This document shows, in pieces, positions 40,022-49,452 of a stretch of DNA of 64,000 nt. A program made the position numbers and the translations under genes. How positions within the stretch are numbered: the first letter of the stretch is position 1; each line of letters opens with the position of its first letter. The notes under the pieces were generated by a model that was not told the DNA's origin, searched no databases, and worked only from the letters and a program-made list of their open reading frames with translations. Origin of the DNA: Bartonella machadoae (GTDB lineage: Bacteria; Pseudomonadota; Alphaproteobacteria; Rhizobiales; Rhizobiaceae); contig NZ_CP087114.1 of the NCBI RefSeq assembly GCF_022559585.1, positions 599,095 to 663,094 of the forward strand. Direction: 5' to 3'.

Positions 40022-40807
40022 TTACGCAGCATCTTTAAGAGACTGATCGTTAGTACAAATATCATCACGAATTTTTATATGGCTATTAACCACGGCATTG
40101 CCATAAATTTTTACATGATGATCGATATTTGATTTACCATAAACCTTGGCATTATCATAAATTCTTGCCAAGCAACCAACGCGCGCCGAGCCAGAGACTT
40201 TTGCATTGCCATAGACACTTGCATAATCCTTAATCCAGGCATTGCAAAAGACATGGGCATTATCATAAATATGTGCCCATACATAAATACGTGATTTACC
40301 ATAAACATGGGCATTTCCAAAAACATAGCCACAAATATGTGCCCTCTCATAAACCCGTGCGTTATCATAAACCTTGGCACCATCAGCAATAGTAGCGTTA
40401 TCACTTACAACGGCATTGCCAGAGACATGACCACAGACCCTAGCGTTATCGTTAATTTTTGCATTTTCATAAACATGAGCTTTATAATCAAACACCCATG
40501 CCTTGCCATTTACAGTAGCATTTCCATAAACCTTGGCTTGTCTAAAAACTTTAGCTTCTTGATAAATTTTAGCATTCTCATAAAGCTTGGCATCCAAAAA
40601 AACCGCGGCATTATCATAAATCCAACAATTGCCATCATGAGAGAGGTTATCTTCGTTTTCAATAAAGCCACCCAATTGACCAGCCTTTACATCATCAAAA
40701 TCTCTTAATGCGCGAATGCGGTGTAAAGTAATCCCATCAAAAGTGAAGTTTTCAGTGGTTAATTCATATTTTTTGGATGATTTTCTATTTTTAACAGTAG
40801 CATTCAT
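40022..40807 (-). CDS. YdcK-like repeat protein, array gene 1
   Basis: First gene of the array, 261 aa from MNATVKNRKSSKKYEL, with a good AAGGAGA site; an upstream in-frame ATG at 40873 has no such site. The head module is FDDVKAGQLGGFIE and NLSHDGNCWIYDNA. About 28 hexapeptide turns follow (AKVYGNATVNGKAWVFD, AKVYGKSNIDHHVKIYGN). It ends TNDQSLKDAA. A consensus promoter and a structured leader lie upstream. Confidence 0.75.
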   Translation of the reverse strand: MNATVKNRKSSKKYELTTENFTFDGITLHRIRALRDFDDVKAGQLGGFIENEDNLSHDGNCWIYDNAAVFLDAKLYENAKIYQEAKVFRQAKVYGNATVNGKAWVFDYKAHVYENAKINDNARVCGHVSGNAVVSDNATIADGAKVYDNARVYERAHICGYVFGNAHVYGKSRIYVWAHIYDNAHVFCNAWIKDYASVYGNAKVSGSARVGCLARIYDNAKVYGKSNIDHHVKIYGNAVVNSHIKIRDDICTNDQSLKDAA

Positions 40808-40842
40808 GGCTAGTGTCTCCTTGTAGTAATAAAAGTTTTGAA

Positions 40843-40955
40843 TTGACACCCTATAAGGGCATCGGGCGCTCAAAACACGGCTACAAGTCCGTTGTTACGC
40901 TTTTCCTTCGAAAAGGTATTGTATGGCGTAACTACACCCGACAGAATCTTAATAT
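40843..40955 (-). promoter_or_regulatory. Hairpin-rich 5' leader of the YdcK-like array
   Basis: On the minus strand TCGGG (about 40942-40938) can pair with CCCGA (about 40866-40862). Within it GTTACGC pairs with GCGTAAC around the tight hairpin CTTTTCcttcGAAAAG-like arms, and ACGG/CCGT forms a further hairpin. CCCT/AGGG (cccttataggg) follows before the ribosome-binding site. Nested pairing between promoter and first gene suggests a cis-acting RNA; no known riboswitch class was recognised. Confidence 0.45.
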
Positions 40956-41055
40956 ACTAACAAGAGCATAAAAGACAGCCAGTTTTTTTAGATTAGGGAT
41001 TAGGTTTATCGTAACCCATCCGCTTGTAGATTAGTGTTTTGATCACTTGAGTATT

Positions 41056-41084
41056 TATATAACAAATTACGTATTTATTGTCAA
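41056..41084 (-). promoter_or_regulatory. Consensus promoter of the YdcK-like array
   Basis: TTGACA (41084-41079) and TATATA (41061-41056) are separated by exactly 17 bp on the minus strand. Transcription would start near 41049 and give a 5' leader of about 240 nt before array gene 1. Confidence 0.6.
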
Positions 41085-42287
41085 CTATCTTTTATTCTTT
41101 TTTGTGTTTTTTATAATTATTTTTTATACCATTATGTATAAATATGCGTCATATGCTTATGAATAGTTTCTGTTTTATTGCATCTATTTGACTCTATATT
41201 ACGCAATTGCGTTATTTTTCTCTTTTAAACATCATAATAACTAAAAACGCTCTCATAATGCCTATTTTTAACTTTATAACGCATCATTATTTTTATGAGA
41301 TAACTTGTGAATATTTTTGTGAATTTTTTATAAGAGGTTTGTAATTTAAACAGCTTTATAGAGACCGCGTCTTTATAACCAGCGCTTTTGATTCAAATCT
41401 ATTGTTTTGATTCATTCTCTATAGCCACCGCATCATTCTCATAAAAAGGATAATATGATCATGCGGTTTTGATTTTTATAAAAACATTTTGAATTCTTGT
41501 ATCCTTATCAAAATGCCTTTTTATGGGCTTTTGTCTCTTTTGTTTGTTTTGTCAGTTAATTTACCCCCCCCCTTTTATTTAAAAAAATTGAGATAAAATA
41601 AAAACATTATATTTCAATAGGTTAGTATTTTTCAAAATTTTAAAACATCACGTATAAAAGCAATGTGAGTAATATAGACAATTAATGACACGCATTTTGT
41701 CTGTTTTGTCAAATTTTGTCAGTAAATTTTAAAAGACAATTGTTATGATTAGAGTGCGTGTTTAAATCATGTTTTATGAGAGGAAATATGGCTCTTTAAA
41801 TGCCTTTCAAAAGACAAGAGATGGTTATGAGGCGTGTTATAAAGAGTAACTTATCAATTTAAAGGGGGTTTTGAGTTTTGAAACTTTGTGTTTTAAAGAA
41901 AAAAACACTAAAAAGATAAAAAGTATTATATTTCAATATATTAAGTCTTATCAATGCTTCAAAAAACAATCTCTCTTGATAAATACAACCTATTAATACG
42001 CATAATTCTCTTTAAAGAGAGCTTATGAGAGATATGATAGCATCATTTGAGATTGCGATATAATCTTTTAAAGGCAATGTAAAAAAATCTCATTCTATTT
42101 AAGATGGGATTTCTTAAAAACCTTAAAGCAATCCAAATAAGAGTGTCTAAAAGTGCAAGGCTTCTCTTTTTAGAATAGCGCATAGTAAATCATTCCTTTT
42201 AAGATTATAGGTAAGCAACCTAATAAGAGAGTATAGATTATGGTTATAAGATCTATACCCCTTATGAGATTGGCATGCTTCATAAAT
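41085..42287. other. Long AT-rich non-coding region
   Basis: About 1.2 kb without a supportable gene, between the restriction-modification gene and the array promoter. It contains three TTTTGTC words in close succession (around 41694-41722), a further one near 41550, and a G/C-run element at 41548-41588 that is inverted relative to one at 47703-47738. Several short tracts of tatatttcaata recur. It may hold replication or packaging sites of the element. Confidence 0.45.
41548..41588 (-). repeat. Inverted flank element, left
   Basis: On the minus strand the text is a T/A run, a long G run, then gggtaaattaactgacaa. The element at 47703-47738 on the plus strand reads ggggggtaaatcaaccgacaa after a similar T/A run. 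The two face each other across the restriction-modification gene. Confidence 0.45.
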
Positions 42288-45200
42288 CTATTCAGCTTCT
42301 CTTAATTCTAGATTTGGTAAGTTCTTAACAATCTTCATTGTTTCTAAACTTACCGTAATAACCCTTTGGAATAATTCCAATGGATAAGCAGGGTTTCCAA
42401 TGGTCTCAAGTGCATAGCGATTGGCATCATTAACAATGCCACTCTTTTTATCAGTCTTTACACATTGACGTTCCATAACCCATTCAAGAGCGGGTTTACC
42501 ATTTACGATATACTCATAAGCTTCCTTAGGTATATCTGTTATTGTGATATTACTGTTATAAAAAACAGTGGTTTTATCCTTTTCTTGACCATTCCCAGCA
42601 AATTTTATTTCTGTAACGTAATAGAATTTCTCAGGATTAGGAATATTTGTAAGTTTAGGGTCACCTTTTTTAAAGGTCACTGGATAAGGCTCTACCGTTT
42701 CATAATTGACGTGTAAATTGCCTAATTCACGCCCCGCATTAACAAATGCCCAGAAATCTTCAGCACTCTTTACGCAAGGGATGCGAGGCAATTCTTTAGA
42801 GAGATTATCAGCATAGCGAGCACGGTAATCTTCTGAATGCAAGAGACCGTATACGTAATAGAAGATATCATCTTTAGTGATGGTCTCATTCGGATAAGCT
42901 GTTTTAAAATGTGCTAATCCTTCATCAGTAATGGCATCACGACGTTGTAAACCAGCAGCTTTGGTTTCTTCTGTAGAATTTGCAAATAAATGAGATTGGT
43001 CAGAATTTTTATCTTTTGAAGTTCCAGTATCTTCGTAAAAATACCGAGGAAAACATTGACTAGTATCTAGTGCATGAATATCAGGCAAAACTTTACTCAT
43101 CAAAACAGAAAAGCCTTTCATTGCTCCTATTCCGGTAACTTGTATTACTCTATTATCAACTGCTTGTTCCATAGGAAATATATGCGGCATTTGAAAAACT
43201 CTATGGTTAAAAATACGATTGTAATATAGCCATTGTTTTGTAAAGGGACGATAAAGACTTTGCACAAAGCGGCTTTCTTCAAATTCAGAGCATTTGCCTC
43301 TTACAAATTCTTGTTTTAGACTACTACTCCAACTTATCTTCTTTTCGTCAGAATTGACGAAATTGTCTACAGTCTTTGTACGTGCTTTACGGTCAGCATG
43401 GGGATAAGTATTATTAAAACGTCCTACTTCACTATTATAGAACGTAATCGTATTCTTCATGTTGTTTGCTAGAGATTCACGACTTGAATTATATACCCAA
43501 GCATCACGACTAGTTTGTACACCACAAGAGTAAATTTCAAACAGCTTTTTATCATGTCCTTTTCTATACCCTAAGACTAGAAATGTCTTAAAACTGTCAT
43601 CACGTTGATTTACCCAATCACCATGTTTATCTGGTGTAATGATTTTCCAACCGTGTTCACTCCGTGTAATACCATCAACACTACCAAAGTCCTTAATTGA
43701 CTTAAGCTTTTTTTCTCTTGTGAGATAATCTCCAATATCATAGAAATATATTTTACCGCGCTGTTTGGATTCTGGATTTTTTACGAGAATGGAGATTGCA
43801 ATAGGTGCTCGTGATCCAGAACCAAAAATCTTTCCACCTTCTTTTCGAGAAAGCTCTCCAGAGGTTCGTTGATTACCACGTAAGTGGAAAATATAAAGGC
43901 TGCTAAATTCCTCAACAAGGCATTTACGTAAGCCATCCATAGATTTAGTATCTACAAAACTTGCATTTGTCACAAAACCAATAACACCACGGTCTTTTAT
44001 ACGGTCACTAGCCCAGCGGATGGCACGAATATAACTATCATAAAGTGCTTGCACATTAGTTGCATTTGACTGAGCAGCGTAAGTTTCACCAATACGGTCA
44101 TTTAATATGGGATAAGGGGTATTTTTTGCATTGTCATTTTCGCTTTTTTGCCCTGTTGAATAAGGAGGATTACCAAAGATAACTTCAATATTCAGCTTTT
44201 TCTGAAGCTCTAAATATGCACTGTTTTCCTCTAATAAACCCTCCATCAGATCTTGCTTTTCAACCATCTGAAACGTATCGGTTAATCCGATATGTTTGAA
44301 GGGGATATAATTACTTTTCGTAAGACCATGATAGGTTGCTTCAATATTGATGGCAGCAATGTAATAGGCTAATAAAACAATCTCATTGGCATGGATATCG
44401 TAACGGTATTTATATTCCATATCTTCCGGTTTTATCAGATTAGAATGTAAAAGCCGCGTGATAAAGGTACCAGTTCCCGTAAAGGGGTCAAGAATAGAAA
44501 CACCACGGGAGCCTAAGCTCTTGCCAAATTCCTTGCGTAAAACATCATCAACGGAATGAATAATAAAATCCACAATTTCAATAGGGGTATAAACAATGCC
44601 TAATTTTTCTACCGTACGCGGAAAGGCATAACGGAAAAATTCATTATAAAGCTCTACAATTAAGTTTTGTTGTGCTTCAAGACTCGTAATTCCTCGTGTG
44701 TAAAACTGTACACTCCTAGAGAGAGTTCTGTAATCTTGAGATTCTTCGTTAAGAGTAACTTTATCAAGGATATTGAGTACACGTTGTAAAGCACAAGAGA
44801 CGGGATTTTCTTGAACAAACTGATGCCCCTCAAACAAAGCATCAAAGACAGGACGCGTTGCAAGGTGTTGTGCAAGCATTTCAATCGCATTTTCTTCGGA
44901 GATGGTTGCGTTTAAATTGCTACGCAATTCTGTCATAAAATCATTAAACACCCGCCGCGTTTCCGTTTCTGATTGCGTCAAAACTTCAGTTAAGCGTGTG
45001 ATATGATTTTGAGCAAGATCAGCAACATTCGTTGCCCATCTTTTCCAATAGCTAGGGTCGTAATTTTTCTTAACAATAGCCGCTCTAATGAGCTCCGCAC
45101 ATTGAGAGAATAAGTCAAGTTCTTCTTCTGGTTTATAGGCGTGAAAGGATTCATAAGTTGGTGACCCAATATCCAGTCCTGAATATTCTGCTTTTGAGTG

Positions 45201-47261
45201 TATCGGTAAGTCATCAATAACCACAGTTGTATCTTCTGAGGTAGCCTTTTGAGAAGGAACAACAATGTCAAGAGCATAGCTTACGTCTTGTTTTATGGAC
45301 ATATGGTGAATGATTTTATTAAAACCATCATCATGGGCACGCAAAGCATTGACGACTTGCCAGATGACATCATATTTCGGATTATTTTCCAAGGCTTTTA
45401 CTGGTGGAATGCCAGCCGGTATTCCAACGGGTAAAATGATGTAGCCTCTTTTTTTACCCTCTGCTCGACGCATGACGCGTCCTATTGCTTGAATGATCTC
45501 GATTTGACTTTTGCGCGGGTGTAAAAACAGTATCGCATCAAGAGCGGGAACATCCACACCTTCAGAAAGACAACGAACATTGCTTAACACACGGCAGGTA
45601 TTTTCCCCAGTGTCTTCCTTTAACCAATCAAGCAATTTATTACGGTCCTTAGCACTAACAGTTCCGTCAATATGGGCAAATGTACAGTCAAGAGGAGGCG
45701 TTTCTTTATGGCTTTCATGAAGAGCAAGCAAATTTTCTTTCATTTTTTTAGAATTGAATCTTTTACAGATGCGTTTAGAGGTCTTGATATCTTTACAAAA
45801 AGCCAAAGCGCGACGCATAGGGTTGGGGTCATCGCCAAGATCAATTTTTAGATCCATTTTGGTCAGGGCTCGATAACAACCATGGATTTTGGTTCTATAA
45901 TCAAGAATGAGTTCATAATTTTTATCTGTAATAAGACGTTGAATAGATTTGCTTACTTCTGTTTCGTTGACAACTAATATGATCACTTTACAAGGTGATA
46001 ACAGTTTATGTTCTAGAGCTTCTGCAAATGTGTAATGATAGAGTTGTTTCCCATAAAGTGTTTCATCATCCATAGAGGCAAGAACAGTATCAGATAAGTC
46101 AGCTTTCCTTTTTAACCTATCCGTAAAGATTTTTGGGGTTGCGGTCATATAGAGACGTTTTTTACCCTGTATAATGCTGTTATCATGCACTTTGACAAAC
46201 TCAGATTCACTTTTATCTGATCCCAACACAGCACCCGTTGTACGGTGAGCTTCATCACAAATGATCAGATCAAATTCGGGTAAACCATGATCTTTTTGTG
46301 CATCCGATATCACTTGTATCGAATGATAAGTCGAAAACACCACCGTCATTGCATCTGCTTGGTTTTCACGAGCTTCTTTGGCAAGTGCTTGTGCATCCGT
46401 TGTAGCAGGCAATGCAAGATCGGATGTTTCCATTCCAAGAATATCCTCTTGATTTTTACGACGCTTGCCAACTTTTGTATCCGAACAAACAGCAAAGGAA
46501 TGCAATGGAATTTGTGCATCCGCTGTCCATTCCCTTATGGTTTGTGAGACTAATGCAAGAGAAGGCACTAAAAACAAAACACGCTTGCCTTGACCAGCAA
46601 GAGTTTCTGCTATCTTAAGACTTGTAAATGTTTTACCTGTTCCACAAGCCATAATCAGCTTGCCACGGTTAGCTTCTTTTAAACCATCACAGACTTTCTG
46701 AATTGCTTCTATCTGATGAGGGCGTGGTTCTTTTGTCGATTTAAGGACAACTTCTTCTTTTGTTGCAAAGATTTGCCAGTCTATACGACTGTTTTCCATA
46801 TGACGAAGGTCAATGCGATAAACCGGTATCGCTTGTCCTTTAATCATTGCATTCACATTGTCACTTAAATTCACTTCAGTGCTATCAACCAGAAGGCGAT
46901 ATTTGAAGATATCTTTCCCAGAGGCAGCAATAAAGCTATCAATATCCTTTTTACTGATCTGATGGTCTGCTTCATAAAATTTGCATTGAATAGCAACATA
47001 CCCATCTCGATTACGCAGTTTAGCAACCAAATCAATGCCGATATCATTTTTATTCCAACCTTCACGCTCTTTAGCCCACTCGTAATAGCTTTGAACCTTT
47101 TCATATCGCCCATAATGAAGAGGGTCATGCATAAGGTATTTAGTAACAAAACTTTCAAAGATTTTTCCTTTTTTTGCATTTGAGGTTGCCTGTTGGCGAT
47201 AAGACTGTAAGAGAGCGCGTAAAGAGGATTGTTTGTTATCAGAATTGATGGTTTGAGACAT
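42288..47261 (-). CDS. Single-chain restriction-modification enzyme (nuclease-helicase-methylase, type ISP-like)
   Basis: About 1657 aa from MSQTINSDNKQ at 47261; the upstream ATG has no ribosome-binding site. An N-terminal Mrr-like PD-(D/E)xK nuclease has NDIGIDLVAKL and AIQCKF (about 72-95). A superfamily 2 helicase follows: ACGTGKTF (about 206), CDEAHRTTG (about 336), MTATP and QAIGRVMRRAEG (about 590). An N6-adenine methylase has LDPFTGTGTF (about 922) and GNPPYS (about 1030), and a long target-recognition region ends the chain. The layout matches LlaGI/LlaBIII-type ISP enzymes, which cut and protect DNA with one polypeptide. All catalytic motifs are intact. It is probably the island's anti-phage cargo. 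Confidence 0.9.
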   Translation of the reverse strand: MSQTINSDNKQSSLRALLQSYRQQATSNAKKGKIFESFVTKYLMHDPLHYGRYEKVQSYYEWAKEREGWNKNDIGIDLVAKLRNRDGYVAIQCKFYEADHQISKKDIDSFIAASGKDIFKYRLLVDSTEVNLSDNVNAMIKGQAIPVYRIDLRHMENSRIDWQIFATKEEVVLKSTKEPRPHQIEAIQKVCDGLKEANRGKLIMACGTGKTFTSLKIAETLAGQGKRVLFLVPSLALVSQTIREWTADAQIPLHSFAVCSDTKVGKRRKNQEDILGMETSDLALPATTDAQALAKEARENQADAMTVVFSTYHSIQVISDAQKDHGLPEFDLIICDEAHRTTGAVLGSDKSESEFVKVHDNSIIQGKKRLYMTATPKIFTDRLKRKADLSDTVLASMDDETLYGKQLYHYTFAEALEHKLLSPCKVIILVVNETEVSKSIQRLITDKNYELILDYRTKIHGCYRALTKMDLKIDLGDDPNPMRRALAFCKDIKTSKRICKRFNSKKMKENLLALHESHKETPPLDCTFAHIDGTVSAKDRNKLLDWLKEDTGENTCRVLSNVRCLSEGVDVPALDAILFLHPRKSQIEIIQAIGRVMRRAEGKKRGYIILPVGIPAGIPPVKALENNPKYDVIWQVVNALRAHDDGFNKIIHHMSIKQDVSYALDIVVPSQKATSEDTTVVIDDLPIHSKAEYSGLDIGSPTYESFHAYKPEEELDLFSQCAELIRAAIVKKNYDPSYWKRWATNVADLAQNHITRLTEVLTQSETETRRVFNDFMTELRSNLNATISEENAIEMLAQHLATRPVFDALFEGHQFVQENPVSCALQRVLNILDKVTLNEESQDYRTLSRSVQFYTRGITSLEAQQNLIVELYNEFFRYAFPRTVEKLGIVYTPIEIVDFIIHSVDDVLRKEFGKSLGSRGVSILDPFTGTGTFITRLLHSNLIKPEDMEYKYRYDIHANEIVLLAYYIAAINIEATYHGLTKSNYIPFKHIGLTDTFQMVEKQDLMEGLLEENSAYLELQKKLNIEVIFGNPPYSTGQKSENDNAKNTPYPILNDRIGETYAAQSNATNVQALYDSYIRAIRWASDRIKDRGVIGFVTNASFVDTKSMDGLRKCLVEEFSSLYIFHLRGNQRTSGELSRKEGGKIFGSGSRAPIAISILVKNPESKQRGKIYFYDIGDYLTREKKLKSIKDFGSVDGITRSEHGWKIITPDKHGDWVNQRDDSFKTFLVLGYRKGHDKKLFEIYSCGVQTSRDAWVYNSSRESLANNMKNTITFYNSEVGRFNNTYPHADRKARTKTVDNFVNSDEKKISWSSSLKQEFVRGKCSEFEESRFVQSLYRPFTKQWLYYNRIFNHRVFQMPHIFPMEQAVDNRVIQVTGIGAMKGFSVLMSKVLPDIHALDTSQCFPRYFYEDTGTSKDKNSDQSHLFANSTEETKAAGLQRRDAITDEGLAHFKTAYPNETITKDDIFYYVYGLLHSEDYRARYADNLSKELPRIPCVKSAEDFWAFVNAGRELGNLHVNYETVEPYPVTFKKGDPKLTNIPNPEKFYYVTEIKFAGNGQEKDKTTVFYNSNITITDIPKEAYEYIVNGKPALEWVMERQCVKTDKKSGIVNDANRYALETIGNPAYPLELFQRVITVSLETMKIVKNLPNLELREAE

Positions 47262-47702
47262 TATAGAGAAACTCCATACCTTATGACATTGACTCATTAA
47301 CAGTGTAAGAATCACAATGGCGTTTCATAAATACATTTAGAACAAATATCGAGTACCCAATAAACCAAAATGGCGCGAAAACCTATCAAATGCGTCAAAA
47401 AAATTTAACAAGTTGCAATTATAAACAGCCTATAAACAGCAAAGTAGTAAAATTTACTATTCGTTTTTGTGTTAATAAAAACAAATTCGATATGTATTTT
47501 AAGAGATCAAAATAAATAGTTTGAAGTGTTTTATGATCACAAAAATCATAAATGGTGTCAGTTCAATTTTTAGACAAATACAGACAAGTTTTGATCAATT
47601 ATTCCCATTAATTCTCTATACAGATCATCTTATTGGGATGGTTTTTTTGTAAAAATATCATAACATATTGAAATGTAATGTTTTTTACTTTTTGCTAAAA
47701 GG

Positions 47703-47738
47703 TGTTTTTTAAAATGAGGGGGGTAAATCAACCGACAA
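47703..47738 (+). repeat. Inverted flank element, right
   Basis: Plus strand reads tttttaaaatgaggggggta then aatcaaccgacaacgaccga. It matches, in inverted orientation, the element at 41548-41588 over roughly 35 bp. A short tandem (accgacaac, accgacaag) is embedded. Confidence 0.45.
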
Positions 47739-47750
47739 CGACCGACAAGA

Positions 47751-47787
47751 ATATGACCTGAGTTATGGTTATTCATTCAGGTCATAT
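47751..47787 (-). terminator. Hairpin downstream of the DUF3987 gene
   Basis: ATATGACCTGA (47751-47761) pairs perfectly with TCAGGTCATAT (47777-47787) around a 15-base loop. It is 49 bp past the stop of the replication operon and upstream of the restriction gene. It has no clear T-run, so it may be a terminator or a protein-binding palindrome. Confidence 0.5.
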
Positions 47788-47835
47788 CTTTCTCTTTTGC
47801 CAGCACTCTTTAAAATCATCTTTTGTTCATTCGCT

Positions 47836-49452
47836 TTATTGCCTTGCATTCTCGTTTTTTACCAAAGGATGCCATTCATAGTAGGTACTCGATTTACTTG
47901 TCTGATGGGTTATAAACTTTTTGCGAATGTGGTTTGTATGGCATAAAAGCTCTAAAGCTTGTTTGACCGCTTCCTTGTCTTTTAAATGCGCCCAGCAGCG
48001 TCTGTAGATATCACGAGCAGTAAAAACCTCAGGTAAGCAATTACAACGTTCTATAATCAAATTTGCACGCTCCTTTACCAAGATATCGCCCGCAGTATAA
48101 AACCGTTTCGCATGGCTTAACAGATAGTTTGACCAACGCAAGGCTGTTGAGAGAGAAGGCAAAGTGATCTCAAAACGCCCATCCTCAACAAGTTCGATAA
48201 TGAGGGCAAGGCTTGCTATGGTTTTTGGCATTTTTAAAAGATGCGCTTGGTAAGAGACAGAAACTTTGCTTTCCTTGATTTCTTTATGATGATTTTCCCA
48301 CCATTCACGAAACAATTCTTGAGCATTAGCAGCAAAGCGCATGATCCGTGGGTGCTTAGGTGATCCCAAGGGTTTGTCATAAAAAGAACGAAGCACCTTT
48401 TCATATTCTTGATAGGCTTCTTGATTGGGATTTTTATCTTTCCATTCCCACTCTTGGTTTTCATCCGGCCACACCATCATTTGAAACCGTTGCAATAAAC
48501 CGTCATCTGCTTTTCCAGAAAGCATTGCCTGAATGATAGGAATAATCCGAGAAGGTTGTATTCCCCCAATCATTGAAAGCATTACATTGGGAATATGAAT
48601 CGTTCCACGTCCAATACGGTCATAGGTATAGAGTTGATCCCCATTAAAAACTTGTAAATAAAACCCACGGTCTGTTTGATATTCCTTAAGTTCCAAGTTT
48701 GCTAAAAAACCAGAAAGTTCATCACGAACCATCAATAATCCTCGCGGGTTTTCATTGAGTAATTCCCCAAGCTTTTCGACGGTCACATCATTGACAATAA
48801 AGCGAGAGAGGCAATCATCTTTTTCATTGTCTTTAGAAAGGGTTTCCGACAAAAGAGCATTGGCAGCCTCAGAATCTCCTTTTTTAAGAGCTTTAGAAGC
48901 TTGTTTTCTCTTTTCTTTCTGATTGAGCTCCTCAAGGATTTCTTTAATTTTTGCACGTTTTTTTTGTTTTTTCCATTCTTGATACCATTCTTTTTGCAGG
49001 TGAGCGATAGGTGTTAAAGCGGCTTGCATGGCAGGTGTTTTTCGTGCAGAAGGTTGACCAATAATCATCCCCCATAGATTAGGAACAATCTTCCAATTAT
49101 TACTATGTTGTTTTGGAGCGATACGAACCCCATTGCCAATCACAGCTGCTAAAGCACAGATAGCAGAGACAGCCACAAAATCGACAGGGGATTGTTGATG
49201 GTTAGCAATATCATAAATATACCTTCCCAAGACCAATGGAACTTGTGTAGCATGAAAAGGCTCGACCGGTAAAAGAGCGGTGTTAATCGGTTTTAATTCA
49301 CCCCAGCCCATTTGTTGCAAAGCCTGTTCATAAGGGATGGCTTGTAAACAGGGATGCTCCTTTAAAGAGACAGGGGTGTTATCGTTATCAGTATCATTTA
49401 AAGAAGTATTGCCATTTTTATTGGTTAAATCAGTTTTATTTTTGTGGTCCAT
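47836..49452 (-). CDS. DUF3987 helicase/primase partner protein
   Basis: A 538-aa protein with the DUF3987 pattern: VAVSAICALAAVIGNG, NWKIVPNLWGMIIG, then a P-loop-like GQPSARKTPAMQ. Later blocks are LLMVRDELSGFLANLE and MLSMIGGIQPSRI, with RFQMMVWPD. A charged, probably coiled-coil stretch (EILEELNQKEKRKQASKALK) lies around residues 165-185. These proteins are linked to Toprim primases in satellites and integrative elements. It overlaps the primase 3' end by 28 bases. The ribosome-binding site GAAAGGAATA fits the start at 49452. Confidence 0.85.
   Translation of the reverse strand: MDHKNKTDLTNKNGNTSLNDTDNDNTPVSLKEHPCLQAIPYEQALQQMGWGELKPINTALLPVEPFHATQVPLVLGRYIYDIANHQQSPVDFVAVSAICALAAVIGNGVRIAPKQHSNNWKIVPNLWGMIIGQPSARKTPAMQAALTPIAHLQKEWYQEWKKQKKRAKIKEILEELNQKEKRKQASKALKKGDSEAANALLSETLSKDNEKDDCLSRFIVNDVTVEKLGELLNENPRGLLMVRDELSGFLANLELKEYQTDRGFYLQVFNGDQLYTYDRIGRGTIHIPNVMLSMIGGIQPSRIIPIIQAMLSGKADDGLLQRFQMMVWPDENQEWEWKDKNPNQEAYQEYEKVLRSFYDKPLGSPKHPRIMRFAANAQELFREWWENHHKEIKESKVSVSYQAHLLKMPKTIASLALIIELVEDGRFEITLPSLSTALRWSNYLLSHAKRFYTAGDILVKERANLIIERCNCLPEVFTARDIYRRCWAHLKDKEAVKQALELLCHTNHIRKKFITHQTSKSSTYYEWHPLVKNENARQ

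Larger units (their letters stand above)
47262..47835. other. Promoter region of the restriction-modification gene
   Basis: A 574-bp AT-rich spacer that must hold the promoter for the large gene to its left. It contains the right inverted flank element and a strong hairpin (47751-47787). No coding frame was supported. Confidence 0.4.

Noticed and set aside
38521..40708. Open frames on the plus strand across the YdcK-like genes
   Set aside because: They are low-complexity Ile/Asn-rich translations of the antisense strand of repeat-coding genes and have no ribosome-binding sites.
37127..40807. Regularly spaced short DNA repeats that look like a CRISPR array
   Set aside because: The words such as ttgccataaaca recur every 18 bp or multiples of it and lie in frame inside long coding genes. 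They encode the hexapeptide turns of the YdcK-like proteins.
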